A stretch of 64,000 nt of DNA, taken from NCBI RefSeq assembly GCF_019320115.1, contig NC_089589.1, positions 24,619,273-24,683,272 of the forward strand, written 5' to 3'. The notes beneath the pieces are model-generated. The model did not search any database. It was not told the DNA's origin and saw nothing but the letters and a program-made list of their open reading frames with translations. Position numbers and translations under genes: made by a program. Numbering within the stretch: position 1 is the first letter of the stretch; every line of letters begins with the position of its first letter. Source of the stretch: Miscanthus floridulus (lineage: Eukaryota; Streptophyta; Magnoliopsida; Poales; Poaceae). Shown here in pieces: positions 20,742-32,413 of this stretch.

Positions 20742-20775
20742 ATCTCCCCCTTTTTGGTGATTGATGACAACACGA
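20742..20775 (-). promoter_or_regulatory. Polypurine tract of the LTR element
   Basis: Reverse strand reads aaaaagggggagat directly against the LTR start TGTAAGG, the expected plus-strand primer position. Confidence 0.8.
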
Positions 20776-21991
20776 CCAAAGCAAGCAAATGATAGAGATT
20801 TTGAAATTTAAAAACTACCTACTTGCTAGGTTGCAATGCAAAGGGCAAGGTTATATGATACTAATTTGATAGATACTAATTGAAACTTTACTTAAAAGCT
20901 TGTCTTGCCCTTGCAAATGTCCCCATGTGATATTATGGATTAAAGCGGATTAAAGCCTAGTGTTCTAAAAAAAATCTTCCATTACTTAGACTAATCCATG
21001 ATTTACTTTCCTCCCTTTCTTGGACCATTACTACTTGTAACTAAATACTTGCCTTTGGTCCTTCAAATTCTCCCCCTTTGGCATCAAACACCGAAAAGGA
21101 AGACATTAGTAGCACAAGGGAGGGTCAAATTTCGTGATCCTTTGTGTATAGAATGAAATGGATCACAAAATTTGACTCTCACATTATATAGACTAAGCTC
21201 CCCCTAAATGTATACACACATATGGTAGAAAGCAAAGCATATGCATAATTAACAATTTATTGCACAAGAGAGTTTAATCTATATAATGCATGGAGAAAGC
21301 ATATAAATATGAAATGAAATCAACATGATGATGCCAATTGAAGAACGATGCTTAACTCCGGGGACTCCAATTTCCTTACAATGAGACTACTACACATGTG
21401 ATAGATTTTTAAAAAAATGATACCATTTGAACAAGTGTTAGTCTCAAAGCATCCAAGTTGTAGATTAAGCTCCCCCTAAATTTGTGCACACAAGTGTTGA
21501 ATACTTGTAAAATTTGTGCACATTGATTTAAGTATCAAAATACCACTTGAAAGATGATATTTGGGAGAGATTATCTACAATTTGGACTATGGCACATATT
21601 AGATAATTAATTGTAAAACAAGCTATGTGCCGTGCTCCTAAACAATTTTAAACCATGTAGGTTTGCTCCAAGGGTTGATAATGAAACTGAGCAAGTCTAC
21701 CATATGATATACCTATTGAATGCATGACAAAGTATTTAAGCATGTAAATGCAAACATTAGGCATAAAGATAACTAGATGCTTTAAGAGTATACCAATTGA
21801 AAGACAATACCAATTGAAAGGAATGACATCTAGTTACCTAACATGGGAAGGGGAATTTGGGTCCATAGTATTCACTAACCTACTTGGCAATGATTTAGTC
21901 CATCATGATGCACCCCATAAAATGCACCCATACTTTGCTAGGTCTCCAAATTCCCTGAAGTCGGACATACTTCTTACTTCCCTTTCGGGAT
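20776..21991. other. Non-coding interior of the LTR element
   Basis: AT-rich sequence without pol domains between gag and the 3' LTR. The string aagctccccctaaat occurs twice (about 21187 and 21468), and similar pyrimidine strings tctccccc appear at about 20744 and 21070. Confidence 0.6.
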
Positions 21992-24136
21992 CTAAACCTT
22001 CTTGGTGCTCTTCATGTTGGAAATGATTTCCTTTGGCACCCAAAAGCGTTTGACCCCATTGTTGGCTTGCTTGTTCACCTTGATGGCCACCACCTTGTCA
22101 TTTTTCTTCTTCTTCAAGAGATAAGGTGTGGAGGCCTTCTTGTCCACCTTGTTGGTGTAGGTGTTGGAGAGCTTGCTTGTTTGCTTTTTCTCCTTCTTCT
22201 TTGCTCCTCCCCCATTCTTCACCTTGCACTCATAGGACTTGTGGCCTTCTTTGTGGCACACGTAGCAAACCACGGTTTGTCCTTCATCAAGCTTCTTCAC
22301 TCCCTTGACGGTGTTATCTTGATGAAGTTGGGTTTGCTTTGCCTTGCCTTTCACTTGAGTCAAGTCCTTGGTGAGGTGAGCTACTTCTTGCTTGAGTTGC
22401 TCATTCTCTTTTGCAACCTCTTGTGTGCATGTATCTACAATCACTTTCTCAACACAAGCTTGGTTGCACATAGGTGAGTCTAAACATAAATCATTGCAAG
22501 AGGTAGATGCATCCTTTTTAATTATGTCATTTCTTTTAGATGCCTTGGTGGGGGTATTTTTGACGGCCTCAAGATTAGCAACTTTATTTGTTAGCTCATC
22601 ACAATATTTGCACATGATTTCCATTTTAGCAAGCAAACTTTTATAATCATTTTGTGAGCTAGCTAACTTTTCTTTTAATTTTTCATTTTTCTTTTCAAGT
22701 TGCTTATCATTAATTGTGCATGCACTTGTTGTTAAACTAGCCTCAAGTTGCTCAATTTTAGTAGATAGTTCAACATTGAGATTTGCAAAGTTTTCATATT
22801 GTTCAAGCAAATTCTTGTATGCTTCTTGTGAACTACGTAGCTCTTCTTTTAAAGTTTTGAGCTTCTTTTGTTGACTAGTGCAAACTTTAGCATATTTAAG
22901 ATTTTGTTGCACAATTGTATTGTAAGAAGGCAAATCATCATCACTATCACTCTCACTAGAGGATGAGCTTTCGTTACCTCGTGCCATAAGGCACACACGA
23001 GAAGAGCTTGATGATGAGTGCTTGTGACCTCGCCTCTTATGATGGTTTTCTTCTTCACTTGAAGAATCATCCCATGACCTTATTGTTGTGAGGGCTTTGT
23101 TCTTGCACGCCTTCTTCTTTGTCTTGGGTGTGGGCTTGTTTGGACAAACTTCAACAAAGTGCCCCAACTCGCCGCATCCATAGCATCCCCTCTTTCTTTG
23201 CTCATTTCTTTGATTAGTGAAAATGAGGTCTTGAATTTGGATGGGCACACCCTTGACATTGAGCCTTACGATCATCTTCTCCACCTTTTTGATAAGTTTG
23301 ATTGATTCTTCATCAAGGTCGGAGGTGGAGGAGGAAGATTGATCATCATCACTTGATTCTTGTTCATCATCATCATCATCCTCATCTTCTTCTTCTTCAC
23401 TTAAGGAGCTTGAGCTTGAGCTTGACTCAACTTTCTTGCCCTTCATCTTTTTCTTTTCGCTACAAGCGAGAGCTTTGCCTTTGCTTGATGAAGATGCTTC
23501 TCCTTGACCCATCTTACGTGACATTTCAAATGCCACTAGCTTGCCAATGACAATGCCCGGGGTCTTGGTGCTCAAGTTCTCCATGTTGTGAAGGATGGTG
23601 ATGATGCTTACATATTTCTTTTGTGGTAGAACGGAGATGATCTTCCTTACGATGTCTGCATCATCTAGCTTTAATAATCCTATTGAATGGAGCTCATTGA
23701 TAATTAGATTCAATCGAGAATACATATCACGAACAAGCTCATCATCATTCATAGCAAAGGAATCATAATTTTGCTTGGCTAGACAATGTTTTTGCTCACG
23801 GACATTACTTGTGCCATCATGGAGCTCTTGGAGTTTTAACCAAATTTCATGTGCCGTATTTAAGGTGAACACTTGGTTAAACACATCCATGCTAAAGGAT
23901 TCAAACAAGCAATTCTTAGCTCTAGCATTGAAATGCATTTCTTTTTCGTCACTCTTTGTGGGTTTTTTGGGATTCTTGATGGGTTTCATCCCGTCACGAG
24001 TGACTCTCCATACACCCAAATCGACCGCCTCAAGGTGGCAAGCCATTCTAGCTTTATTGTATGGGAAGTTAGTGCCGTCAAATTGTGGAGGCCTAGCGGT
24101 ATCCATCCCAACCACTCTACAATAGCGTTGGCTCAA
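21992..24136 (-). CDS. Gag polyprotein of copia-type element, 714 aa
   Basis: Intact single ORF. The N-terminal 200 residues form a DUF4219/UBN2 (copia-type Gag) region with QFDGTNFPYNKARMACHL and IWLKLQELHDGTSN. An acidic Ser/Asp-rich stretch follows, then a zinc knuckle CYGCGELGHFVEVC at about residue 325, a long predicted coiled-coil (LKTLKEELRSSQEAYKNLLE onward), and a second knuckle CYVCHKEGHKSYEC about 300 residues later. It ends in a Lys-rich tail containing FWVPKEIISNMKSTKK. Two widely separated CCHC knuckles are unusual for a short Gag. The ORF stops without pol, so particle assembly proteins would have to be complemented in trans. An intact 2.1 kb ORF suggests recent activity. Confidence 0.85.
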   Translation of the reverse strand: MSQRYCRVVGMDTARPPQFDGTNFPYNKARMACHLEAVDLGVWRVTRDGMKPIKNPKKPTKSDEKEMHFNARAKNCLFESFSMDVFNQVFTLNTAHEIWLKLQELHDGTSNVREQKHCLAKQNYDSFAMNDDELVRDMYSRLNLIINELHSIGLLKLDDADIVRKIISVLPQKKYVSIITILHNMENLSTKTPGIVIGKLVAFEMSRKMGQGEASSSSKGKALACSEKKKMKGKKVESSSSSSSLSEEEEDEDDDDDEQESSDDDQSSSSTSDLDEESIKLIKKVEKMIVRLNVKGVPIQIQDLIFTNQRNEQRKRGCYGCGELGHFVEVCPNKPTPKTKKKACKNKALTTIRSWDDSSSEEENHHKRRGHKHSSSSSSRVCLMARGNESSSSSESDSDDDLPSYNTIVQQNLKYAKVCTSQQKKLKTLKEELRSSQEAYKNLLEQYENFANLNVELSTKIEQLEASLTTSACTINDKQLEKKNEKLKEKLASSQNDYKSLLAKMEIMCKYCDELTNKVANLEAVKNTPTKASKRNDIIKKDASTSCNDLCLDSPMCNQACVEKVIVDTCTQEVAKENEQLKQEVAHLTKDLTQVKGKAKQTQLHQDNTVKGVKKLDEGQTVVCYVCHKEGHKSYECKVKNGGGAKKKEKKQTSKLSNTYTNKVDKKASTPYLLKKKKNDKVVAIKVNKQANNGVKRFWVPKEIISNMKSTKKV

Positions 24137-24170
24137 CGGCAGTTAAGCCAAAGGTCCAAATATGAGCCAA

Positions 24171-24187
24171 CTGGCTCTGATACCAAT
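24171..24187 (-). promoter_or_regulatory. Primer-binding site (initiator Met-tRNA type)
   Basis: Reverse strand reads ATTGGTATCAGAGCC directly after the 5' LTR end CTTCA. TGGTATCAGAGC is the usual plant copia PBS complementary to the 3' end of initiator tRNA-Met. Confidence 0.9.
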
Positions 24188-25623
24188 TGAAGGGACCGTG
24201 ACGCCTAAGAGGGGGGGGGGGGTGAATTAGGCAACTTAAAATTCTAACTCTAAACTATCGCCTCTTTTTCAACCTCCAGCAAAACCTATGCAAAAGATAA
24301 TCTATCTAGATGTGCAACTATGGTTTTGCTAGTGTGTTGCTATCTCTACCGCAAATGATAATAATATGATCAATGTAAATGCGGAAGCTTAAAGAGTAAG
24401 GTAGAGATATGCAAACTCCCATCGACGACTCCAATATTTTTACCGAGGTATCGAGAAGCGCGCAAGCTTCCCCCTAGTCCTCGTTGGAGCCCCTCGCAAG
24501 GAATCCCTCGCAAGGGCCAAGCTCCCAGTCGGGTAACTCCGTGGATAGCCTCGGGCCTTCCCCACGTGCAAGTGGGTCTCCGATGTGCCTCTCGGCAAGC
24601 CTCTCCTCGATGCTCCCCGCTGTCTTCACTATCAAGCTTCTGGCCGAAACGCCGCGGGCCTTGTTCCCTCCGGTACACGGTGGCGGCCACACCACAAACG
24701 CGGTTGGTGTGATCTTGCAAGACTTCAAGCCCCTCCGATGTACAACACTTGTGCTCGCAAGCACAGGGTGGCAAGAGGTATGCAAACCTCACTTAAACAC
24801 TAGGCAAACACCTAGAGCAAGCGCATAAGCGGTGGTCTAATCAACCTAAGCACTTCACAAATCACTTATGCTAATCACCTAATAAAACACTAAGCACTAT
24901 GCATGTGGAGATCACTCAAATGGTGTATCAACACTCTTGGTATGTTTCCTCAGCTCCACGCTTCTCAAATGGCCGGTTGGGGGGGGTCTATTTATAAGCC
25001 CCACTAAGAAAGTAGCCGTTGGGGTCGAATTCCCGCGAAACTGCTACTGACCGGACGCTGAATCGTCCTGACCAGACATGTCCGGTCGTCCTGACCGTTG
25101 AGCCAGCAAAACACTGATCGGACGCTGTCCAGCGTCCAGTCGCCTACCACCGGACGCGTCCGGTCATAGATTTGCTGCTCTGGAACCTTACTGTAATTGA
25201 TCAGACGCTGCATTCCTGCGTCCGGTCGGTTGCCGCCAGCGTCCGGTCCTCGCGTCCGGTCGCCTGTCTGCCGAGCCACTGGTCTAGTGTCCGGTCGCGC
25301 TTCCAGCATCCGATCCCACTTCCAGCGTCCGGTCCTTGCGTCCGGTCGCGTCTGCGAGCTCGTTTCTTCGTGATCTTGCGTACGGTTTGGTTCCTATCTT
25401 CATGCTTGGACTTTGCTTGATATCTTGGGTCTTTTCTTGTGCTCCTAAAGTCTTGCTTAAGGTGTTGATCATCGGATCATCACATCGCCTTTGTCCAAGT
25501 CACGTCTTGCACCCTGTTGGACTACAAAACAAACACTTGCAAATTCATTAGTCCAATTTGGTTGTGTTGGTCATCAAACACCAAAATCCAAAGTAAATGG
25601 GCTTAGGGTCCATTTTCCTTACA
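24188..25623 (-). repeat. Right LTR (5' LTR in element sense)
   Basis: 1436 bp, colinear with the left LTR. It includes the CGTCCGGTC repeat cluster (about 25060-25360) with one additional short unit around 25305-25335. Contains the presumed promoter of the minus-strand element. Confidence 0.9.
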
Positions 25624-25628
25624 CCCAG

Positions 25629-25735
25629 GACTAAAGAGCCTTTAGTCCTGGTTCTAACTATCACCCGGGACTACTAAAGAACCTTTAGTCCCGGTTCTAA
25701 TCATCACCCGGGACTAAAGGTCTCCCTTTATAAAC
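25629..25735 (+). promoter_or_regulatory. Internal GGGACTAAAGG array and TATA box of the TNPA unit, element A
   Basis: Inverted copies of GGGACTAAAGG run up to tctccctttataaaccacg, where a TATA box sits at about 25727-25734, followed by a cttctccc leader. It mirrors the arrangement at the TNPD promoter of the same element. Confidence 0.55.
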
Positions 25736-25799
25736 CACGCCCTTCTCCCTTCTCTTCCTCTCTGTCTCCGCCACACCGTCGCCTCTCTTCTCCACCAGA

Positions 25800-26290
25800 T
25801 CGAGGATGAGGAGCCCCGGAGCCTTCCCCGTGCTGCCTCACCAGAGCGCGCCCGAGCCTTCCCCGCCGCCGCCCCTAGTGACCACCGGAGCGCGCCCGAG
25901 CCTTCCCCACGCTACCGCACCTTCGAGCACGAGGAGCCCCGGAGCATTCCTCACGCTGCCTCAGCGGAGCGCTTGAGCCTTCCCCGCCACCGCCCCCAGC
26001 GACCATCTGAGTGCGCCCGAGCCTTCCCCACGCTACCGCACCTTTGAGGACGAGGAGCCCCGGAGCCTTCCCCGCGCTGCCTCACCGGAGCACGCCCGAG
26101 CCTTCCCCGCCGCCACCCCCAGCGACCACCGGAGCACGCCCGAGCCTTCGCCGCGCTGCCGCACCTTCGAGGATGAGGAGCCTCGGAGCCTTCCCCGCGC
26201 TGCCTCACCGGAGCACGCCCGAGCCTTCCCCGCGCGCGCTGCTTCACTAGAATGCGCCCGAGCCTTCTCCAAGATCCATAGCAGGTTTGG
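25800..26290. repeat. GC-rich degenerate tandem repeat, TNPA leader
   Basis: Repeats of a roughly 45-60 base unit built on gcgcccgagccttccccgcc, gaggagccccggagccttcc and ctcaccggagc. It lies downstream of the TATA box in the presumed 5' leader/intron of the TNPA gene. ORFs here are low-complexity and unlikely to be real proteins. Confidence 0.7.
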
Positions 26291-26865
26291 CCCGGTCTCC
26301 CTCTTCCTCTGCACTCGTTCAGATCTCTTGCTGCTGTATGGCCAACTCGTTCAGTGCCGTTGCTCAATGAATGTATCGCTTCGATTTGGTGCTAGCTATC
26401 GAGTGCTTGTCTTGCTATCTTGTGGTGGACTGGTGGCTAATCTTCGCTGAGTGCCGGATTAGCAGGAGTCTAGGACAGCGAAGAAAACAAGTTCACCACA
26501 AGATTCTATTTTTCTTGTGCCCAACTACCTGTATTGTGTATACAGTATACTCGTGTTTGCATTGATTCGCTAGTAATCTATATCTGTTGGTCGAGAACTT
26601 TTTCCCTAAACATAATAAATAGGAGGTCCACGTACAAATCAACTTGTGGAATAGGAGGTGGTACAATTCATTGCAAATAAATTTAGGCTGTCTGGTCTTA
26701 AGAACAACTTGATTCTATTTTTTTAGAATTAATTTTTTCATGAAAGCAAGGTCAACTAGTACGAATGGTTATTTATTTAAACATGTTTTTGAGCTAGAAT
26801 TTGATGGATATTTGATAGATATAGTTTTTATTTTTTATAGATATATCTAGTGGTGTAAAAGCTAG

Positions 26866-29800
26866 ATGGCTGCCCCGAGAGACAACATGGATGAAGAAAT
26901 GATGGATATTATCAACACCGACACTCAATTTGCCGATGGTGACCAGCAGGATGTAGATGACGGGAGTCAATACCTGGCTCTTGAAGATAACCAAGAAAAT
27001 ATTGTGCAAGAAAATACTGGTGAGGTATATATATTTATATATATATTTGAATATCTATCGTCTATTATGTGTACACATGATATTTATTTATTCTTTTTTA
27101 TACGTAACCCTCTGGATCGACGACCACAACGGCGAAAAGCAAAAATATTCGAGGCCCAAAAAAGCCATTGGAGGGGCGCTACATAATATCGGAATTCAAT
27201 ATCGAGACAGGCGAACCATTTGGTCCACATGCAATGAAATTCATGCAACACTGTGGGTGCCTTGTAAGGGACAGACTTCCGATCAGTGGCCATGAATGGA
27301 AGCAAAAGATCAACGAGCCTCATGTTAGTTTTATTTCTGATCTTGATAAGAATTTAATTTGGGATGATATCCTTCAACATTTCACGTTGCAAGCGGATGA
27401 TTGTGATGCTATCAACGATGATGAATTGAAGGAACTAGTCGAAAGTGGGCTATGAAGCAGATGGCCACACAATTTCAGACTTGGAAGAAATCCCTATACA
27501 CGAAATACGTCAAGAAGATCCTAACGCCCAATTTCAATACTAGTTGCCCACTCGCGAAGTTGAGGCCCTACTTGAATGATTTTGTACAGTACAAGACATC
27601 GAAAGAGGGTGAGAAACGGGTGAGAAGGAACCAAGAGAATGCCCGATAGAAGGTATACCACCATGGCATGGGATCAAGTGGCTACGCGACTGCCATTCCC
27701 AAGTGGGAAAAAATGGAAGTGGACATTCTTGCCAAGGGTATCACACCAGAATCACTCAATTGGCCCAAATGCACGAAGAATTGATTTTTTGCTCATGGGG
27801 AAAGACTGGACCTAGAGACCGGGATGCTGGTTCATGGCACAAAACTCGAAAGAGCAACACAAAGATTTTCTTATGCTCTACAAGCTAAAGCTATTGGTGC
27901 GTTCAGGCCCAATAGAGAGAAGGATGAACTAACGTATGCCCTCAGGACCGCTGAACACAGTGGCCAAACGAGAGGTTTAGGACAGAATATTTCTTGGGAG
28001 CATGGTTTTCCTGACGATAGAGATACCTACAGAAGCCGGCAGAGAAGGAAGGATGAGGATGCAGCGCGGATCAGTAGGTTGGAGGAATTGGTTCGTGAGT
28101 CACGGGAGGCATTGCTTCAAGCACAGGAGCGCGAAAAAGACATGCAAGCCAGAATGCAGGACAAAATCATAAAGCAAGTGCAAATAGCAATGAGTGCCCA
28201 AAGGCAGACATCAGATCCAGGAATCAACATTAATATTAGCCCCCCTGATCAGTTGAAAAGCAGCTGCGCTTCCACGGAGTTGCCAAATCAAGATGATGCA
28301 ATGCTACGTTTCCCTGTGGATGACATCACTGCACCGTTTACATCATGTGAGCTACATATTCTAAAAGAGAATGCCACAATCATGGTGGCTCTTGGTGTTT
28401 TTTCTCCTCCAGATCCTACCAAGACACTAAGAATCCATAGGGCAATAATACCACCTGGATATGTTAGCATCTTAGTGGATAGAGTTAACAAAGGTTTTAG
28501 TGATCTGGCTCTTGACATTCCAGGAGGTGATGGGGAGAAAACTCTAGGAGAAGCAGAGAAGACATTCATACTACGGCGCAAGCGCTACATCATTATTCCC
28601 GGGGCCTCTAGTCCACCGCCGCTTCCTCAACTGCCAGACAATAGGTGCGGACAAAAGTGAACGAAACAATTTTTTCACAAATTTTCTATTGACATGCATG
28701 ATTAATAATAACAATTTCTTATACCTAATTATTCTTTTTTGTAATCACATAGCAGGGCCTCCGCCAACCTAAGTCCAATTATTCAATCTCCAGATCATCA
28801 TAGTGCTCCGGGCATCGATTATGCAACGCTGCCACCGCCGCCACCTCCAAGGAGGTCTCCAACGCCTCCAAGGAGGTCTCCACCGCCGCCACCTCCAAGG
28901 AGGTCTCCAACGCCTCCAAGGAGGTCTCAAACGGCTGCCCCGCCTCCTTTGATGATCAAGAAGCAACCAGCTCCTAAGAGGTCCGCCCTACAAACGAAGC
29001 CGTTGGCCCACCAGCCGGCAAAGAAGAAAGCCTCCTCTAATCCAGTTATTCCTCAAAAACTGTCTTATGAGAAAAGTGAAAAGGAATTAAAGGATGCAGT
29101 ACAAAAAGATGTAAAAAGTTTCTTCGAAAAAGTAAGCAAGCAACGAGAAGCGAGGGAGAACCCAGAGAAACCGTACTTCTACCTAGCTCCAGATTTTTTA
29201 AGAAAGAAGGTGGACCAGAAAAAGCGGGAATCTCAAAAGACCCGGCCAAAATCGGACTACGACCACTCTCTCACCAAGTCATTTGAGGCGGCGTAGAAAA
29301 AGACTAGAGTAGGGAAAGGTGTTGCACAACTCGGACAACAATCGCAACAATCAATCCTCCCTCTTGTCATTCGTAATGAATATGGTTCAAACTTAGACTT
29401 ACCGGACGTCGATTTTGAGGAAATGGTTCGGTTTTACGAGGATACCGGTTTGGACCTTACCTAAGTGCTCGCTGAAGGACCATCTGCTCCGAAAGTGGAT
29501 CCTTGGAAGAAATTTGAACATGGAAAGAGTCTATACAACCCTGAGGCCTTAGGTGAACTGGGTACGCAAATGTACTTGCTAAACAAGTGGTACATGGCAG
29601 CGTGTGAACGGGGAGAGAACTTTATTTCTGTCAGAGTTAGAAACCAACATTACTTCCGTGGAGATGACGTTATATATGTCTAGTTTTTAGAATTACACCA
29701 ACTATGCCACCTGGACTCTCTCGACAAAAGTCTCATTAGCTGCTATTGTCTGTAAGTGTGATTATTTTCTACTATTAAAGTGTATATATATAAAGCTACA

Positions 29801-30889
29801 TGTATATATATAAATTATATATCCTCACACTATATTTTTATATGTGCAGATATGAGATGATAGAACTCAGAAAGAGAAAGGATAATGATGTTGGTTTCAT
29901 TGATCCAAATGTCATATTCAAACACCCTGATCCCCCCCTCAATGGAAAGCTGAACTCGAGAAAAATCTCATGAGGTTCTTAGTGAACCAACAAAACAAGG
30001 ACATACTCTTTCCCTATAACTTCAAGTGAGTGTTAAATAATTAATGTCGATTATATGGACATTTGTTCAATTATTTGCTTACTAGCTAAGCTATCTCCCA
30101 TATATATATGTTGACTCTAGTTAATGTCGATCATATTTGTGTATAAAAACATATGCAACAATCACTGGATATTGATGGTCATCGATATGGCCAATAGTCG
30201 GTTGAGCATCTTAGACTCGTTAAGAAAAGAGCAATCAGAGTATCAAGACATGATAGATATTATCCAAGGGTAATTTGGTCTCTCTAGCAACTATATATAC
30301 CCCGATCTCTTAACTGCAACAATTATTAAAGGCCAAATTAATTTTTTATTTTATTGGGCGCAGTGTTTGGAAAAATTTCATTGAGGAACACCACATGAAA
30401 CATTGCAAAGCGCCACTGGATGTAATCGCACACAAAGTAAGTACTAGCTATATTTATATATATATAATTCAATTAACACCATGCATGCTTTCAATTCACC
30501 GGATCTTTTTTCTCGTAAAAGTGGGTTATGAGGCAAGAACAGGGGAACAACTATTGCAGATACTATGTTTGCGAGTTCATCATGGCGTACTAAAAAAGAA
30601 CTCCTGAAGAGAACCTCAAAGTATGTTATATAAATATATTCATATATTCACAATTTCTTTTATTGCTCATATATATAAGTAATCACGTGACCAACACATA
30701 TATATATTAATACTTTTCCTTTAACTTTTATTGAAGACTCTATGGTTGAAGGAAAAAATCATACGACGTGACCAACTGAAACCAATTCAAGAGACCATAG
30801 CAGAATTTCTTAATGACCAGATCCTAAACCCTGCCGACGAGTTCTACAATGACGTGAACGAAACATGGAAGCCAAACCAGATGGAGTGA
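26866..30889 (+). pseudogene. TNPA-like protein with C-terminal Ulp1-type protease domain (element A)
   Basis: Exons begin at 26866 with an acidic N-terminus (MAAPRDNMDEEMMDI). A Transposase_24/En-Spm TNPA region follows (EFNIETGEPFGPHAMKF, then ELTYALRTAEHSGQTRGLG to 28200), then a DNA-interaction/coiled segment, and a Pro-rich stretch near 28830-28950. The C-terminal part is a C48/Ulp1-like domain: HWILMVIDMANSRLSILDSL supplies His and Asp, and QGNNYCGYYVCEF supplies the catalytic Gln/Cys region. In-frame stops occur, among others, near 27648, 27781, 29297, 29462 and 29681, so this copy is broken. Splicing of at least seven small 3' exons is implied. It ends KPNQME-stop at 30889. Elements B and C carry related genes. 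Confidence 0.75.
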
Positions 30890-31184
30890 ATTTGTTATCC
30901 CAAGAATATGATAGAATATACAATGCAAGATTTATTTCTAATATATATATATATATATATATACATATTATATGTACATAAAATAACGTACAATATATGT
31001 ATATGCATGTAATATATACGTTAGTTTCATACTTTAGTTTGTACAAAATGTTCGAACATTATAAACGTGTAGAATACGTATATTATTAGCAGCGTAGAAT
31101 GCGTATTCGAAAACCTATTCAAAAACCAAAACGATTCATCAATTGAAAATAGAAACAAAAAAAAAAAGAAAAAAAAGAAAAACC

Positions 31185-31370
31185 GTTAGTCCCGGTTGGT
31201 AATACCAACCGGGACTAAAGGGCTGACCCACGTGGCTAGGCCGGGAGGCCCCTTTAGCCCCGGTTGGTATTACCAACCGGGCCCGGGCGCGAAACCGGGA
31301 CTCAAGGAGGGGCCCTTTAGTCCCGAATTCGTGCTCCCGGTTCCAAAATCGGGACTGAAGGGGGTTGAGA
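31185..31370. repeat. 3' subterminal array, element A
   Basis: Inverted copies of CCCGGTTGGTAATACCAACCGGG and GGGACTAAAGG-type motifs leading into the right CACTA terminus. One pair forms a near-perfect hairpin at 31192-31219. Confidence 0.8.
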
Positions 31371-31539
31371 ACCGGAAGTACGGCCTGTTTCTCTACTAGT
31401 GTTTGGAGAACAAATTTGGCGTTGAAACAAATCATATTCTTATGGGACTCTTGCTGTTCCATTTCCTTGGTTTTTTTTGTTTGCAATGCATTGAAATTCA
31501 ATTCTTCCCTTTTTGCCTTGATTTTTTGTTTGCCTGTAG

Positions 31540-31628
31540 ATGGTACCGCATGAAGATTAGTGCCCTGTGGGAGGACGACAAGAATAATAGAGCACCGATC
31601 TCACCGGCCAGGGTCACGCAATACGAAG
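31540..31628 (+). CDS. FAM135/DUF676-type putative lipase, exon 2
   Basis: Acceptor tgcctgtag precedes an exon encoding WYRMKISALWEDD and SPARVTQYE, ending at donor gtgcga. It continues exon 1 (13611-13678) in phase. The motif order LFQQG-WY-MKIS-WED-SPARV-QYE is typical of this family's N-terminal domain. No third exon was recognised to the right. MITE, gypsy and CACTA insertions follow, and a minus-strand gene begins at 56776, so the gene may have lost its 3' part. Confidence 0.72.
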
Positions 31629-31713
31629 GTGCGAATTCACCTTTCTTGACGCAGAGATAAAAATAATTCATTCTTCATTCTGTTATGCGGCAAATATTTC
31701 TCAGCATGATTTA

Positions 31714-32059
31714 GGCCCTGTTTGGTTTCTACAGGGGCGTCTAAAATTCCTGTCACATTGAATGTTTAGACACATACATAGAATATTAAATATAGATTAA
31801 TTATGAAACTAATTACACAACTTACGACTAATTTGCGAGACGAATCTTTTAAGCCTAATTAGTCCATGATTTGACAACTTGATGCTACAGTAAACATATG
31901 TTAATGACATATTAATTAGGCTTTAAAAAATCGTCTCGCAAATTAGCCTCCATCTATGTAATTGGTTTTATAATTAATCTATATTTAATACTCTTTATTA
32001 GTATCTAAACATTCGATGTGACGTGGATTTTTGAAACGACTAAAGAACCAAACATCCCT
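31714..32059. mobile_element. Tourist-like MITE in FAM135 intron 2
   Basis: Left GGCCCTGTTTGGTTTCT matches the inverted right end AGGGATGTTTGGTTCTTTAG, with TTA on both sides (31711-31713 and 32060-32062). 346 bp, AT-rich, no ORF. Internal complementary segments (gcgagacgaatcttttaagcc against ggctttaaaaaatcgtctcgc) show strong foldback. Confidence 0.85.
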
Positions 32060-32413
32060 TTAACATGCAATACAATTTGTTGTGCTGTACCCTATTTGGA
32101 CATGTTCCTGCTTGTGCTAACGCTGCATAAAATACAAAACAAGATAAAATTTAAAAAAATTAAAACGAAACACTGCTTGTTCATGGACAACAAGAAAACA
32201 TGAACCACTGCTTCATTATGAAAGTACAGAGAGCTAGTTGATTACGACGAGGCAGCATGGGTTTGTTTCTTCTGAAGTTGGGGAACTCACATGCCTGTAC
32301 TTATATCGTTAAGTAGATTAAATGATTCTCGTATTAATATGATCAACATTTAGGGTAGTCTAAAGCTCACATTTCTGTTTATTGCATGGGTTTCTATGTG
32401 TTATAGACTCCTT

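Larger units (their letters stand above)
19330..25623 (-). mobile_element. Gag-only copia-type LTR retrotransposon nested in CACTA A
   Basis: Two direct LTRs (19330-20741 and 24188-25623) bound a 3.4 kb interior. The interior has an initiator-Met-tRNA-type primer site, a purine tract and one gag ORF on the minus strand. TSD is CCCGG on the left and CCCAG on the right. The original target cacccgggactaaag, within the CACTA internal array, is recovered if one G-to-A change is allowed. No protease, integrase, RT or RNase H was found, so the element is non-autonomous. Confidence 0.9.
13830..31401 (+). mobile_element. CACTA element A (TNPD + TNPA/Ulp1), with nested copia-type LTR element
   Basis: The left end is CACCAGTAGGGAAACGACC (CACTA start with one substitution). 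The right end is the reverse complement of CACTAGTAGAGAAACAGGCC. TTT lies on both sides (13827-13829 and 31402-31404). Subterminal inverted arrays of GGGACTAAAGG lie at 13860-14150 and 31185-31370. Gene order is GRF-zinc-finger protein, TNPD-like transposase (decayed), nested LTR element 19330-25623, TNPA-like/Ulp1 gene. Without the nested insertion it is about 11.3 kb. It is inserted in intron 1 of the FAM135-like gene. Confidence 0.93.

Noticed and set aside
25951..26367. GC-rich ORFs with repeated ALPHRSTPEPSP-like strings
   Set aside because: Translation of a degenerate tandem repeat in the TNPA leader. Open in several frames on both strands.
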